Source: Vulcanococcus sp. Clear-D1 (GTDB lineage: Bacteria; Cyanobacteriota; Cyanobacteriia; PCC-6307; Cyanobiaceae). Taken from it: a stretch of DNA of 64,000 bases. Location: the NCBI RefSeq assembly GCF_014654725.1, contig NZ_JACVZV010000037.1, positions 1-64,000 on the forward strand, given 5' to 3'. This document shows positions 48,366 through 57,592 of the stretch, in pieces; within the stretch, counting starts at the first letter, position 1, and every line of letters starts with the position of its first letter. The notes below the pieces were generated by a model, which had not been told where the DNA came from, ran no database searches, and worked only from the letters and a program-made list of their open reading frames with translations. The position numbers and the translations under genes were made by a program.

Positions 48366-50195
48366 ATGCGCGTCTCCCGCCTGATGCTGGTGACGCTTCG
48401 GGATGATCCCGCCGAAGCCGAGATCCCCTCTCACAAGCTGTTGCTGCGTGCCGGCTACATCCGCCGGGTGGGCAGTGGCATCTACGCCTATCTGCCGTTG
48501 CTCTGGCGGGTTTTGCAGAAGATCTCCGCGATCGTCCGCGAAGAACTGAACGGCACCGGCGCGCTCGAAACCCTGCTGCCCCAGCTCCAACCCGCCGAGC
48601 TTTGGCAACGCAGCGGCCGCTGGGCCGGCTACACCGCTGGTGAGGGGATCATGTTCCACCTCGAAGATCGTCAAGGCCGCGAGCTGGGCCTTGGTCCCAC
48701 CCATGAAGAGGTGATCACCGCTCTGGCGGGGGATCTGCTGCGCTCCTACCGGCAGCTGCCGGTGAACCTTTATCAGATCCAGACCAAATTCCGCGATGAG
48801 ATCCGGCCCCGTTTCGGCCTGATGCGGGGGCGTGAATTCATCATGAAAGACGCCTATTCCTTCCATGCCGATGAGGCCTGCCTGAAGCAGACCTACGCGG
48901 CGATGGATCAGGCCTATCGGCGCATCTTCAGCCGCTGCGGCCTTCGCGCCGTGGCTGTGGAGGCCGATAGCGGCGCCATTGGCGGCTCCGCCAGCCAGGA
49001 ATTCATGGTGACGGCAGAGGCCGGCGAGGACCTGATCCTCGCCAGTGGTGACGGCCGCTATGCCGCCAACCAGGAGCGTGCGGTGTCGCTGCCGGCTGAC
49101 GCGGTTCCCCTGCCCGGTGGGGCCCGCGCCGGTGGCAGCGGCGATGCGCTGCCCACCCCTGCTCAGAGCGCGATCGAGGCGCTCTGCAGCGCCCATGGAT
49201 TTGATCCCAGCCAGACCGTGAAGGTGCTGCTGCTGCTGGCCCGCTTCGAAGACGGCTGCCTGCAGCCGCTGCTGGTGAGCCTGCGGGGCGATCAGCAACT
49301 CAATGAGGTGAAGCTGGCCAATGCCGTGAGTGCGCGTTGCAGCTCCGAGCACGGCACCCTGCTTGAAATCACCCCGCTGACGGCTGAAGCGGCGGCCAAG
49401 GAGGGGCTCGAGCCGATTCCCTTCGGCTTCATGGGCCCCCACCTGGAGGACGCTGTGCTCTCGGGTGCCCGCAGCTGGCAGCCCCGTTTTCTGCGCTTGG
49501 CCGACGCCACAGCCACTGCGCTGCAGAGCTTTGTCTGTGGGGCCAACAGCCTCGATACCCACCGGGTGGGTGCCAGCTGGGGCGCCCTCTGCCCGGCGCC
49601 TGAGAGCCTGGATCTGCGGGCAGCCCAGCCGGGTGATCGCTGCCTGCACGATCCTGCGCAGCAGCTGCAGGCCAGCCGCGGCATCGAGGTGGGCCACATC
49701 TTCCAGCTGGGGCGCAAGTATTCCGCTGCCCTCGAGGCCACCTTCACCAACGAAGCCGGCCAGGATGAGCCTCTCTGGATGGGTTGCTATGGCATTGGCG
49801 TCTCGCGACTCGCCCAGGCCGCCGTGGAGCAGCACCACGATGCCAACGGCATTTGCTGGCCTACCGCCATTGCCCCTTACGAGGTGATTGTGGTGATCGC
49901 CAACGTGGCCGAGGCTCCGCAGCGGGAGCTCGGTGAACAGCTTTATGGAGCCTTCCAGGCCGCTGGCATCGATGTGTTGCTGGATGACCGCAGCGAGCGC
50001 GCCGGCGTGAAGTTCAAGGACGCCGATCTGCTGGGCATCCCCTGGCGGGTGGTGGTGGGCCGTGGTGCTGCTGATGGTCAGGTGGAACTGGTGCAGCGCG
50101 CCAGCGGCGAGCGCAGCGACGTTCCAGCCTCTGCTGTCCTCGCCCAGCTGCAGGTGCACTTGGAGCGTGAACGAGCCGGGCTGCTCTCAGCCTGA
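48366..50195 (+). CDS. proS: Prolyl-tRNA synthetase
   Basis: ProS charges tRNA-Pro. This 609-residue enzyme is of the bacterial (long, with insertion domain) type. Class II motif 1 surrounds PLLWRVLQKISAIVREEL, motif 2 includes QIQTKFRDEIRPRFGLMRGR, and motif 3 is GCYGIGVSRLAQAAVEQH. The GPTHEEVITALAGD loop is typical. The insertion region (about 240-400) matches the editing domain position. The C-terminal anticodon domain follows. psb27 lies 35 bases downstream. Confidence 0.97.
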   Translation: MRVSRLMLVTLRDDPAEAEIPSHKLLLRAGYIRRVGSGIYAYLPLLWRVLQKISAIVREELNGTGALETLLPQLQPAELWQRSGRWAGYTAGEGIMFHLEDRQGRELGLGPTHEEVITALAGDLLRSYRQLPVNLYQIQTKFRDEIRPRFGLMRGREFIMKDAYSFHADEACLKQTYAAMDQAYRRIFSRCGLRAVAVEADSGAIGGSASQEFMVTAEAGEDLILASGDGRYAANQERAVSLPADAVPLPGGARAGGSGDALPTPAQSAIEALCSAHGFDPSQTVKVLLLLARFEDGCLQPLLVSLRGDQQLNEVKLANAVSARCSSEHGTLLEITPLTAEAAAKEGLEPIPFGFMGPHLEDAVLSGARSWQPRFLRLADATATALQSFVCGANSLDTHRVGASWGALCPAPESLDLRAAQPGDRCLHDPAQQLQASRGIEVGHIFQLGRKYSAALEATFTNEAGQDEPLWMGCYGIGVSRLAQAAVEQHHDANGICWPTAIAPYEVIVVIANVAEAPQRELGEQLYGAFQAAGIDVLLDDRSERAGVKFKDADLLGIPWRVVVGRGAADGQVELVQRASGERSDVPASAVLAQLQVHLERERAGLLSA

Positions 50196-50230
50196 CGCCA
50201 TAGGATCCGCACAACCCTTGCAGGAACTCC

Positions 50231-50638
50231 ATGGCGGCTGGTTGGCGTCAACTCAAAGCAGCCGTCCTGGCGGTGTGCCTGTGCCTCTGCCTGATGCTCA
50301 CCGCCTGCTCCGGCGGAGGCCCCCTCAGCGGCAACTACGTGGAAGACACGGTGGCTGTGGCCGACACCCTGCTGGCCACCATTGCCTTGCCCGCAGATGA
50401 TCCCGGCCGCAGCGAAGCTGAAACCTCAGCTCGCGGTCTCATCAACGACTACATGGCCCGTTACCGGCCTCAGCCCAAGGTGAACGGCCTGGCGTCGTTC
50501 ACCACCATGCAGACCGCCCTCAACTCCCTGGCGGGTCACTACGCCAACTACCCCAACCGTCCGGTGCCTGACGCGCTTCGCGACCGCGTTTCGAAGGAGC
50601 TGAAGAAAGCGGAAACCGGAGTGGTTCGCGGCGCCTGA
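50231..50638 (+). CDS. psb27: Photosystem II assembly lipoprotein Psb27
   Basis: Psb27 binds CP43 during assembly and repair of photosystem II on the lumenal side. The 135-residue precursor has a lipoprotein signal ending in LTAC, with Cys26 lipidated. The mature part is a four-helix bundle: YVEDTVAVADTLLATIALP, RSEAETSARGLINDYMARYR, a MQTALNSLAGHYANY helix and the C-terminal RVSKELKKAE. It is followed by a strong terminator at 50675-50697. Confidence 0.95.
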   Translation: MAAGWRQLKAAVLAVCLCLCLMLTACSGGGPLSGNYVEDTVAVADTLLATIALPADDPGRSEAETSARGLINDYMARYRPQPKVNGLASFTTMQTALNSLAGHYANYPNRPVPDALRDRVSKELKKAETGVVRGA

Positions 50639-50674
50639 GTCCTGGTACGCCCCCAACGTTTCCAACGTTGCAAC

Positions 50675-50697
50675 AGCGGCCTGTGGGCCGCTTTTTT
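50675..50697 (+). terminator. Rho-independent terminator after psb27
   Basis: GCGGCC (50676-50681) pairs with GGCCGC (50686-50691), extended by an outer A-T pair, with a 4-base loop and a run of six T to 50697. Just upstream AACGTT-TCC-AACGTT (50655-50669) makes a second small inverted/direct repeat. Confidence 0.85.
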
Positions 50698-50728
50698 GTG
50701 TCAAGAAGTCGCATCTGAAGCCGGCACT

Positions 50729-52112
<1,384 letters not shown>

Positions 52113-52120
52113 TCCCTTTG

Positions 52121-53128
52121 ATGGCCCAATCCAAAACCCTCGACGTTGTCGGGATCGGCAACGCCATCGTTGACGTGCTCGTGCACGCCGACGACGACCA
52201 GCTCGACAACCTTGAGCTCACCAAGGGCACCATGGCCCTGGTGGACGAAGAGCAGGCCGAGCGGCTCTACGCCAGCGTTGGTCCTGGCCTGGAAACCTCC
52301 GGCGGTTCCGCCGCCAACACCCTGGCTGGCATCGCTCAGTTGGGCGGCCGCGCCGGCTTCATCGGCCGGGTGCGTAACGACCAACTCGGCAGCATCTTTG
52401 CCCATGACATTCGCTCCGTGGGTGCCCGCTTCGACACCCCGGCTGCCACCGACGGCCCGTCGACGGCCCGCTGCTTCATCCTTGTCACCCCCGATGCCCA
52501 GCGCACGATGTGCACCTATCTGGGTGCCTCGGTGGGCCTCGATCCCGGTGATCTCGATCTGGAGATGGTGGCCCAGGCCAAAGTGTTGTATCTGGAGGGC
52601 TACCTCTGGGATAGCGATGAAGCGAAGCGCGCCTTCATCGCCGCCGCCGAAGTGGCCCGCGCCAACGGCGCCGAGGTGGCCCTGAGCCTCTCCGATGCCT
52701 TCTGCGTGGAGCGCCACCGCGACAGCTTCCAGGAGCTGGTGGATGGCCATGTGGACATCCTCTTTGCCAACGAGATGGAGATCACCTCCCTCTACAAGGC
52801 CAACAGCTTTGAGGAGGCAGCTGAACAGGTGCGCGGCCGTTGCCGTATCGCTGCCCTCACCCGTAGTGAGCTCGGTTCCGTGCTCCTGAACGGCAGCGGC
52901 ACCCACGTGATCGAACCGGTGAAGCTCGGCCCCCTGGTGGACACCACTGGTGCCGGTGATCTCTATGCCGCCGGCTTCCTCCATGCCCATACCCAGGGTG
53001 AATCGGTGGAGGCCTGCGGGCGCCTCGGATCGCTCTGCGCCGGTCAGGTCGTCACCCAGCTGGGTCCTCGTCCCCAGGTGGATCTGCGTCAGCTGATGGC
53101 GCAGCACTCGCTCAGCCAGGCGTCGTAG
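52121..53128 (+). CDS. PfkB-family carbohydrate/nucleoside kinase
   Basis: This is a 335-residue sugar or adenosine kinase. It begins MAQSKTLDVVGIGNAIVDVL, has GGSAANTLAGIAQLGGRAGFI and the anion-hole/catalytic DTTGAGDLYAAGF (PfkB signature 2). Adenosine-kinase-like members sit near purine genes and share the VGIGNAIVDV start, and it follows purA by 8 bases, but ribokinase or fructokinase activity is also possible. Its end overlaps the convergent cutA by 40 bases. Confidence 0.88.
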   Translation: MAQSKTLDVVGIGNAIVDVLVHADDDQLDNLELTKGTMALVDEEQAERLYASVGPGLETSGGSAANTLAGIAQLGGRAGFIGRVRNDQLGSIFAHDIRSVGARFDTPAATDGPSTARCFILVTPDAQRTMCTYLGASVGLDPGDLDLEMVAQAKVLYLEGYLWDSDEAKRAFIAAAEVARANGAEVALSLSDAFCVERHRDSFQELVDGHVDILFANEMEITSLYKANSFEEAAEQVRGRCRIAALTRSELGSVLLNGSGTHVIEPVKLGPLVDTTGAGDLYAAGFLHAHTQGESVEACGRLGSLCAGQVVTQLGPRPQVDLRQLMAQHSLSQAS

Positions 53129-53409
53129 GCGTCACTGGCCTCGGCCGCCCAAACCAACCACTGCGGCGTGCTGTAGCTGTGCAGCTCCTGCACGGCCTGC
53201 TCTAGAGCGGCGGCCTGGGATGGATGGCTTTTAATCAGGATCTGCACCTCCTCGCTCCGCTCGATCTGGTCCTGCCAGCGGTAGATCGAGGTCACCGGTT
53301 TCAGGGCCACGCAGGCGGCCAGTCGCCGCTCCACCAGGGTTGCCGCGAGCTGTTCCGCCAGCTGGAGGTTGGCTTCAGTGGTGAGGCCCAGAATCGCGGT
53401 GTCGGCCAT
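53089..53409 (-). CDS. cutA: CutA-type divalent-ion tolerance protein
   Basis: This is a 106-residue trimeric CutA1-type protein: LAEQLAATLVERRLAACVALKPVTSIYRWQ, EEVQILIKSHPSQ and HSYSTPQWLVW are the three signature segments. The ATG at 53409 is the start; the longer frame upstream enters cobK. The cellular role of CutA is still unclear despite the name; a metal or signalling role is possible. Confidence 0.93.
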   Translation of the reverse strand: MADTAILGLTTEANLQLAEQLAATLVERRLAACVALKPVTSIYRWQDQIERSEEVQILIKSHPSQAAALEQAVQELHSYSTPQWLVWAAEASDAYDAWLSECCAIS

Positions 53410-53429
53410 TGGTGAGATCCAGCCAGGGC

Positions 53430-54227
53430 TCAGGGTTGGCCCAGCTTCTCCAGCAGAGCCTCCAGGGGCAACCCGGTGGCATCGATTGGCCGGCGCAGCA
53501 GTAGCAGCGGTCGTTGCAGCCGCAGGCACACCTTCCGCCAGAGCAGCTCGCTGCGGCCGCCCCCCTGGCGGCAGAGCACCCGATCGATCTGCCAGCGCCG
53601 GCACAGCGCTTCCTCCAGCCGGCCCTCGCCGCTGGCATCCGGCCGCAGGCAGGCGATGTGGTGATCGGGTAACCCAGCTGCCCGCGCGGCCTGCAGACTG
53701 CCGGGTTGCTCCAGCACCCGGGCAAAGTGCTGGCAGTGTGGTGTTGCTGCCATGGCCTCCCGCAGCTGGCGGGCGCCGATCGCCAGCAGCAGATTCTCAC
53801 CAGCCAGCGCCAAGCCACTCAGAGTTTTGAAGCTCTCCAGCAGCTGCAGCTGTTCAGCGGGTTGTGAGGCGACAGGTTCGCGCCGATCCAGCCGCAGCAA
53901 GGGTTGATCCAGCTCGCCGCAGAGCCTCTCCAGCCGTGCCGTGATCTCCTGCGCAAAGGGATGGGTGGCATCCACCACCCAGCGGGGCGCCAGGTGCCGT
54001 AACTGCTGCTCGAGCGCGGCATCGCTGCTGCAGGCACCCACCTGCAGGGCCAGGCCTGGGTGTGGGCGGTAGGCCCGCGTGGCTCCAGCGGTGACCACGC
54101 TCACCCGCACCTGCCAGCCGCGGGCCAACAGGGCCTCCGCCAGGGGCGGTCCTTCGGCGGTGCCGGCGAACAGCCACACCCAGTGCCCTGCTGCTGGGGC
54201 CCCCTGGTGCAAAACCGGGCCGTGCAT
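53430..54227 (-). CDS. cobK: Precorrin-6A reductase
   Basis: CobK/CbiJ reduces precorrin-6A in cobalamin synthesis with NADPH. The 265-residue protein shows WLFAGTAEGPPLAEALLARG at the start, VDATHPFAQEIT (about 86-97) and the C-terminal RQGGGRSELLWRK, typical of the family. A GTG at 54179 is an alternative start giving a shorter N terminus closer to relatives. It lies 20 bases upstream of cutA on the same strand and is divergent from ssb. Confidence 0.9.
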   Translation of the reverse strand: MHGPVLHQGAPAAGHWVWLFAGTAEGPPLAEALLARGWQVRVSVVTAGATRAYRPHPGLALQVGACSSDAALEQQLRHLAPRWVVDATHPFAQEITARLERLCGELDQPLLRLDRREPVASQPAEQLQLLESFKTLSGLALAGENLLLAIGARQLREAMAATPHCQHFARVLEQPGSLQAARAAGLPDHHIACLRPDASGEGRLEEALCRRWQIDRVLCRQGGGRSELLWRKVCLRLQRPLLLLRRPIDATGLPLEALLEKLGQP

Positions 54228-54247
54228 CAGGATGTGGCCCCCTGCCC

Positions 54248-54745
54248 ATGAACGCTGCCGTGAACCATTGCTTGCTGGAGGTGGAGGTGCTGGAGGCGCC
54301 CCAGGTGCGCTACACCCAGGACAACCAAACTCCGGTGGCGGAGATGGCGGTGCAGTTCGATGGGCTTCGCCCCGATGATCCGCCGGGCCAGCTGAAGGTG
54401 GTGGGCTGGGGCAGCCTCGCGCAGGACCTGCAGAACCGTGTGCAGGTGGGTCAGCGCCTGATGGTGGAGGGCCGCCTGCGCATGAACACCGTGACCCGGC
54501 AGGACGGTGTGAAGGAAAAGCGTGCTGAGTTCACCCTCTCGCGCCTGCATCCCGTTGGCGGCAGCGGCGGGGTTACCCCCATGCCTGCCAGCGCCCCCGC
54601 ACCCATGGCCTCCAGCCGGCCTCCAGCCGCAGCACCGGTTCGCGCTTCAGCACCGGCCCCTGCGGCTCCTCCAGCACCCCCGGCCTGGAATGCCTCACCG
54701 CTGGTGCCGGATCTACCGGAGGGTGAGGACGAGATTCCGTTCTGA
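54248..54745 (+). CDS. ssb: Single-stranded DNA-binding protein
   Basis: This 165-residue SSB binds ssDNA in replication and repair. The OB fold covers residues 1-105 (MNAAVNHCLLEVEVLEAPQV, KVVGWGSLAQDL, QVGQRLMVEGRLRMNT). A Pro/Ala-rich linker follows, and the acidic tip EDEIPF is the standard partner-binding tail. The OB domain differs from the usual SSB start, so this may be a second, divergent SSB. Confidence 0.88.
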   Translation: MNAAVNHCLLEVEVLEAPQVRYTQDNQTPVAEMAVQFDGLRPDDPPGQLKVVGWGSLAQDLQNRVQVGQRLMVEGRLRMNTVTRQDGVKEKRAEFTLSRLHPVGGSGGVTPMPASAPAPMASSRPPAAAPVRASAPAPAAPPAPPAWNASPLVPDLPEGEDEIPF

Positions 54746-54749
54746 TCCT

Positions 54750-55010
54750 TCAGCTGTTGCTGCCCAGGTTGAGCTTCTCCTGGGCCTGCTCAAGCACCTG
54801 GCCCAATTCGCGCTCGAGGGCGGCCAGATCCAGCCGCAGCTCCGGCCAGCGGCCCCCATCGATCTGTTGCAGCAGCCAGAGCCGATCGGCGCGCAGCTGC
54901 TCCACCAGTTCAGCTGTGCTGGCCTCCGGCTTGCTCACTTCTGCAGTGCTCGGTTCCCCGGCGCTGCCCGCGTCTCCGGCGCTGCCCGCGCTGACCGAAG
55001 ATGAGCCCAT
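54750..55010 (-). CDS. Small conserved-looking acidic protein
   Basis: This is an 86-residue protein: Ser/Gly/Ala-rich N-terminal 30 residues, then a compact helical part (STAELVEQLRADRLWLLQQI, DLAALERELGQVLEQAQEKL). No family is recognised. The ATG at 55010 shares the palindromic CATG with the start of the divergent DUF2854 gene. An ATG at 55019 or 55043 would overlap that gene. It is convergent with ssb, 4 bases apart. Confidence 0.58.
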   Translation of the reverse strand: MGSSSVSAGSAGDAGSAGEPSTAEVSKPEASTAELVEQLRADRLWLLQQIDGGRWPELRLDLAALERELGQVLEQAQEKLNLGSNS

Positions 55011-55554
55011 GCTTTCCATCGTTTCCCCCGGCAGCCTAGTCACGATTGCCGGGGCCTCCCTCTCGGTGATCGGCTGGATCGGCTACGCCACCGGCAACCC
55101 CAATCTCAGCCTGCCCACGATCTTCTACGGCATTCCGATCCTGCTGGGGGGCTTGGCGCTCAAGTCCTCCGAGTTGCCTCCGGCGCAGTTGGTTCCCCCC
55201 TCCGCTGAAGCCACGGCTCTGCGCGATGCACCCGCGAGTCAAACCCTGCGCAAGCTGGTGAAGGACGTGACCCGCTGGCGCTACGGGCAGAAGGCCCATC
55301 TCGAGAGCTCCCTGGAGGCCCTCAAGCTTTGGGATGAGGATGCCCCGCCCCAGCTGGAGAGTGTGACCGAACTGGCCGTGGAGGGGCGCTATGGCTTGGC
55401 GATGCGCTTCCGCACCGAGGGCGTTCCGTTCGAGCGCTGGCAGGAGAAGCGCGAGCGCCTTGGCCGCTTCTTCGATAAGGGCCTTGAGGCTCGCCTCAGC
55501 CAGCCTGCCCGTGGTGAATTGCTGCTGGAACTGCTGCCTGTGCAGCCCGCCTGA
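55009..55554 (+). CDS. DUF2854-family membrane protein
   Basis: This is a 181-residue protein found, as I recall, in cyanobacteria and chloroplast-bearing plants. Two hydrophobic helices at the N terminus (SLVTIAGASLSVIGWIGYATG and LPTIFYGIPILLGGLALK) are followed by a soluble domain (VKDVTRWRYGQKAHLESSL, ALKLWDEDAPPQLESVTEL). The ATG at 55009 is favoured because upstream in-frame sequence is antisense to the previous gene. Function is unknown. Confidence 0.85.
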   Translation: MLSIVSPGSLVTIAGASLSVIGWIGYATGNPNLSLPTIFYGIPILLGGLALKSSELPPAQLVPPSAEATALRDAPASQTLRKLVKDVTRWRYGQKAHLESSLEALKLWDEDAPPQLESVTELAVEGRYGLAMRFRTEGVPFERWQEKRERLGRFFDKGLEARLSQPARGELLLELLPVQPA

Positions 55555-55569
55555 CTTGATGCCCTGTTG

Positions 55570-56460
55570 ATGTCCATGTCCGTCGAGCACGATCACAGCG
55601 ATGCCCTGAGGGTGTCGGTTCTCAGCGAAGCCCTCCCCTACATCCAGCGCTTTGCCAGCCGCCGCGTGGTGGTGAAGTACGGCGGGGCGGCCATGGTGCG
55701 CGCGGATCTGCGCGATGCGGTGTACCGCGATCTGGTGCTGCTCAGCTCCGTGGGTGTGAAGCCCGTGGTGGTGCACGGCGGCGGCCCCGAAATCAATGAC
55801 TGGCTCGGCCGGCTGCAGATCGAGCCCCAGTTCCGCAATGGCCTGCGGGTCACCACCCCCGAAACCATGGATGTGGTGGAGATGGTGCTGGTGGGCCGGG
55901 TGAACAAGCAGATCGTGAATGGGCTCAATCGCCTGGGTGCCCGGGCCGTGGGCCTGTGCGGCAGTGATGGCTCCCTGGTGCGGGCCCGCACCTATGGCGA
56001 CGGCAGCAATGGCCTGGTGGGTGATGTGGCGGCGGTGGATCCATCGGTGCTCTTCCCGCTGCTGGATGCGGGCTACATCCCCGTGATCTCCTCGGTGGCC
56101 GCGGATGCCGCTGGCCAGGCCCACAACATCAACGCCGACACCGTGGCCGGTGAGCTGGCTGCAGCCCTGCAGGCCGAGAAGCTGATCCTGCTCACCGACA
56201 CGCCCGGCATCCTGCAGAACCGTGAGGATCCCGCCTCGCTGATCCGCTCCGTTTCCCTCTCCGAGGCCCGCGGGCTGATTGCCAACGGTGTGGTGGCCGG
56301 TGGCATGACTCCGAAAACAGAATGCTGCATCCGCGCCCTGGCCCAGGGCGTGTCGGCAGCCCACATCGTGGATGGCCGCACCCCCCACGCCCTGCTGCTG
56401 GAGGTGTTCACCGACGCCGGCATCGGCACCATGGTGGTGGGCAGCACCCAGCCCCGCTAG
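55570..56460 (+). CDS. argB: Acetylglutamate kinase
   Basis: ArgB phosphorylates N-acetylglutamate in arginine synthesis; in cyanobacteria it is relieved from feedback by PII. The 296-residue protein has [41 protein letters not shown] and the LTDTPGIL-x-GGM-x-K segment. ATG 55570 is chosen (ATG 55576 also possible). The next gene starts 7 bases after the stop. Confidence 0.96.
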   Translation: MSMSVEHDHSDALRVSVLSEALPYIQRFASRRVVVKYGGAAMVRADLRDAVYRDLVLLSSVGVKPVVVHGGGPEINDWLGRLQIEPQFRNGLRVTTPETMDVVEMVLVGRVNKQIVNGLNRLGARAVGLCGSDGSLVRARTYGDGSNGLVGDVAAVDPSVLFPLLDAGYIPVISSVAADAAGQAHNINADTVAGELAAALQAEKLILLTDTPGILQNREDPASLIRSVSLSEARGLIANGVVAGGMTPKTECCIRALAQGVSAAHIVDGRTPHALLLEVFTDAGIGTMVVGSTQPR

Positions 56461-56467
56461 CCGGCCC

Positions 56468-57592
56468 GTGCAGCAGCCTGAGTTCGACTCCTTCGAAGCG
56501 CTCAGCGAACCAGCCCGCCAGGCGCTGGAGCGTGGTGACTACGGGCGCTGCCAGCAGCTGCTTGCTCCCCTGCTTGAGCAGCATCCCGCCAGCAGCCCGT
56601 TCGGAGGGCAGCTGCGGTTGTTGCTGGCCACGGCGCAGATGGGGCAGGGCAACAGCGCCGCTGCTGCTGCCACCTGCCGCAGTCTGCGGGCCTGCCGAGA
56701 TGCCAGCCTGCGCAGCCAGGCCAAGGATCTACAAGAGGTGCTGGAGGCTCCGGCGCTCGAGCGCCCGCGCGAGTGGTCGATGACCCTGCCGTCACTAGGG
56801 GAGGTGCAGCCGTTGGAAGGGCAGGTGCAGGCCCTGGCGCGCCGTCGCCGCCGGCTCCCGCCTCCACCGCCGGCGCCCCCCACCGGACCAACCACGGCCC
56901 CCCTCGGCTTTGCCCTGGTGGCTGTGGTGCTCTTGCTGATCACCGCCCTCCTAGGGGGCTGCGTGGATCTGGACACCTCGCTGCGCTTCACGGCGCCGGG
57001 ACGCCTGCAGATCAGCCAGACCAGCCAATCGAGCACCGGTCATCCGCTGCCGTGGCAGCGGCAGCTGGCCTCTGCGCTGCAGTTCACCCCGTGGAGTGTG
57101 CGCCAGGACCATGGCCAGCTCAGCCTTAAGGCACCGGCCCTGCCGGCCCAGCAGGCCCTCGATCTGCTCGCCGCCACCGTTGAGCAGGGGGCGACTCTCG
57201 CCGCGGTTGATCTGCCCACGCCGCAGTTCAGCCTGCAGGAGCGCAACTGGCTGCTGGGGGTCAGGCAGGACTTCCACGGCAGCCTCGATCTGCGTGGTTT
57301 GCAGGCCTTGCCTGGGCTGGATTTGAAGCTGACGCTCGAACCCTGGCCCCAGCGGGCCATCCGCAAGGCCGAACCGCTTGCGGTGGAGGCCTTGCCAGCA
57401 CGTCAGGGTCGACCCTCCACCTTGGTTTGGCATGTGCAGCCCGGTGCGCTGAACCAGTTGGAGCTGTCTTGCTGGCGTTGGAGCCGTCTGGGGGTGGGAG
57501 CGCTGGTGATTGCCCTATTGCTGGGCCTGGTGGCTCTGCTGCAACGGCTCAAGCTGGCAGCTGGCTTCGGCTTGCCCCAGCTGCCCGCCTAA
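56468..57592 (+). CDS. DUF3153-family membrane protein with TPR-like N terminus
   Basis: From the GTG at 56468, 374 residues. Residues 1-95 look like TPR helices (SEPARQALERGDYGRCQQLL, LRLLLATAQMGQGN). A Pro-rich linker leads to a membrane helix (LVAVVLLLITALLGGC) followed by VDLDTSLRFTAPGRLQIS, typical of cyanobacterial DUF3153 proteins. A second helix is near the C terminus (VGALVIALLLGLVALL). The role is unknown. It follows argB by 7 bases and overlaps the convergent priA by 4 bases. Confidence 0.82.
   Translation: MQQPEFDSFEALSEPARQALERGDYGRCQQLLAPLLEQHPASSPFGGQLRLLLATAQMGQGNSAAAAATCRSLRACRDASLRSQAKDLQEVLEAPALERPREWSMTLPSLGEVQPLEGQVQALARRRRRLPPPPPAPPTGPTTAPLGFALVAVVLLLITALLGGCVDLDTSLRFTAPGRLQISQTSQSSTGHPLPWQRQLASALQFTPWSVRQDHGQLSLKAPALPAQQALDLLAATVEQGATLAAVDLPTPQFSLQERNWLLGVRQDFHGSLDLRGLQALPGLDLKLTLEPWPQRAIRKAEPLAVEALPARQGRPSTLVWHVQPGALNQLELSCWRWSRLGVGALVIALLLGLVALLQRLKLAAGFGLPQLPA

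Noticed and set aside
48282-50159. 625-codon minus-strand frame opposite proS
   Set aside because: proS is unmistakable on the other strand; the antisense frame is His/Gln-rich low-complexity and has no motifs.
55036-56388. 450-codon minus-strand frame opposite DUF2854 and argB
   Set aside because: It spans two genes on the other strand and has a His/Gly/Gln-rich composition without domains.
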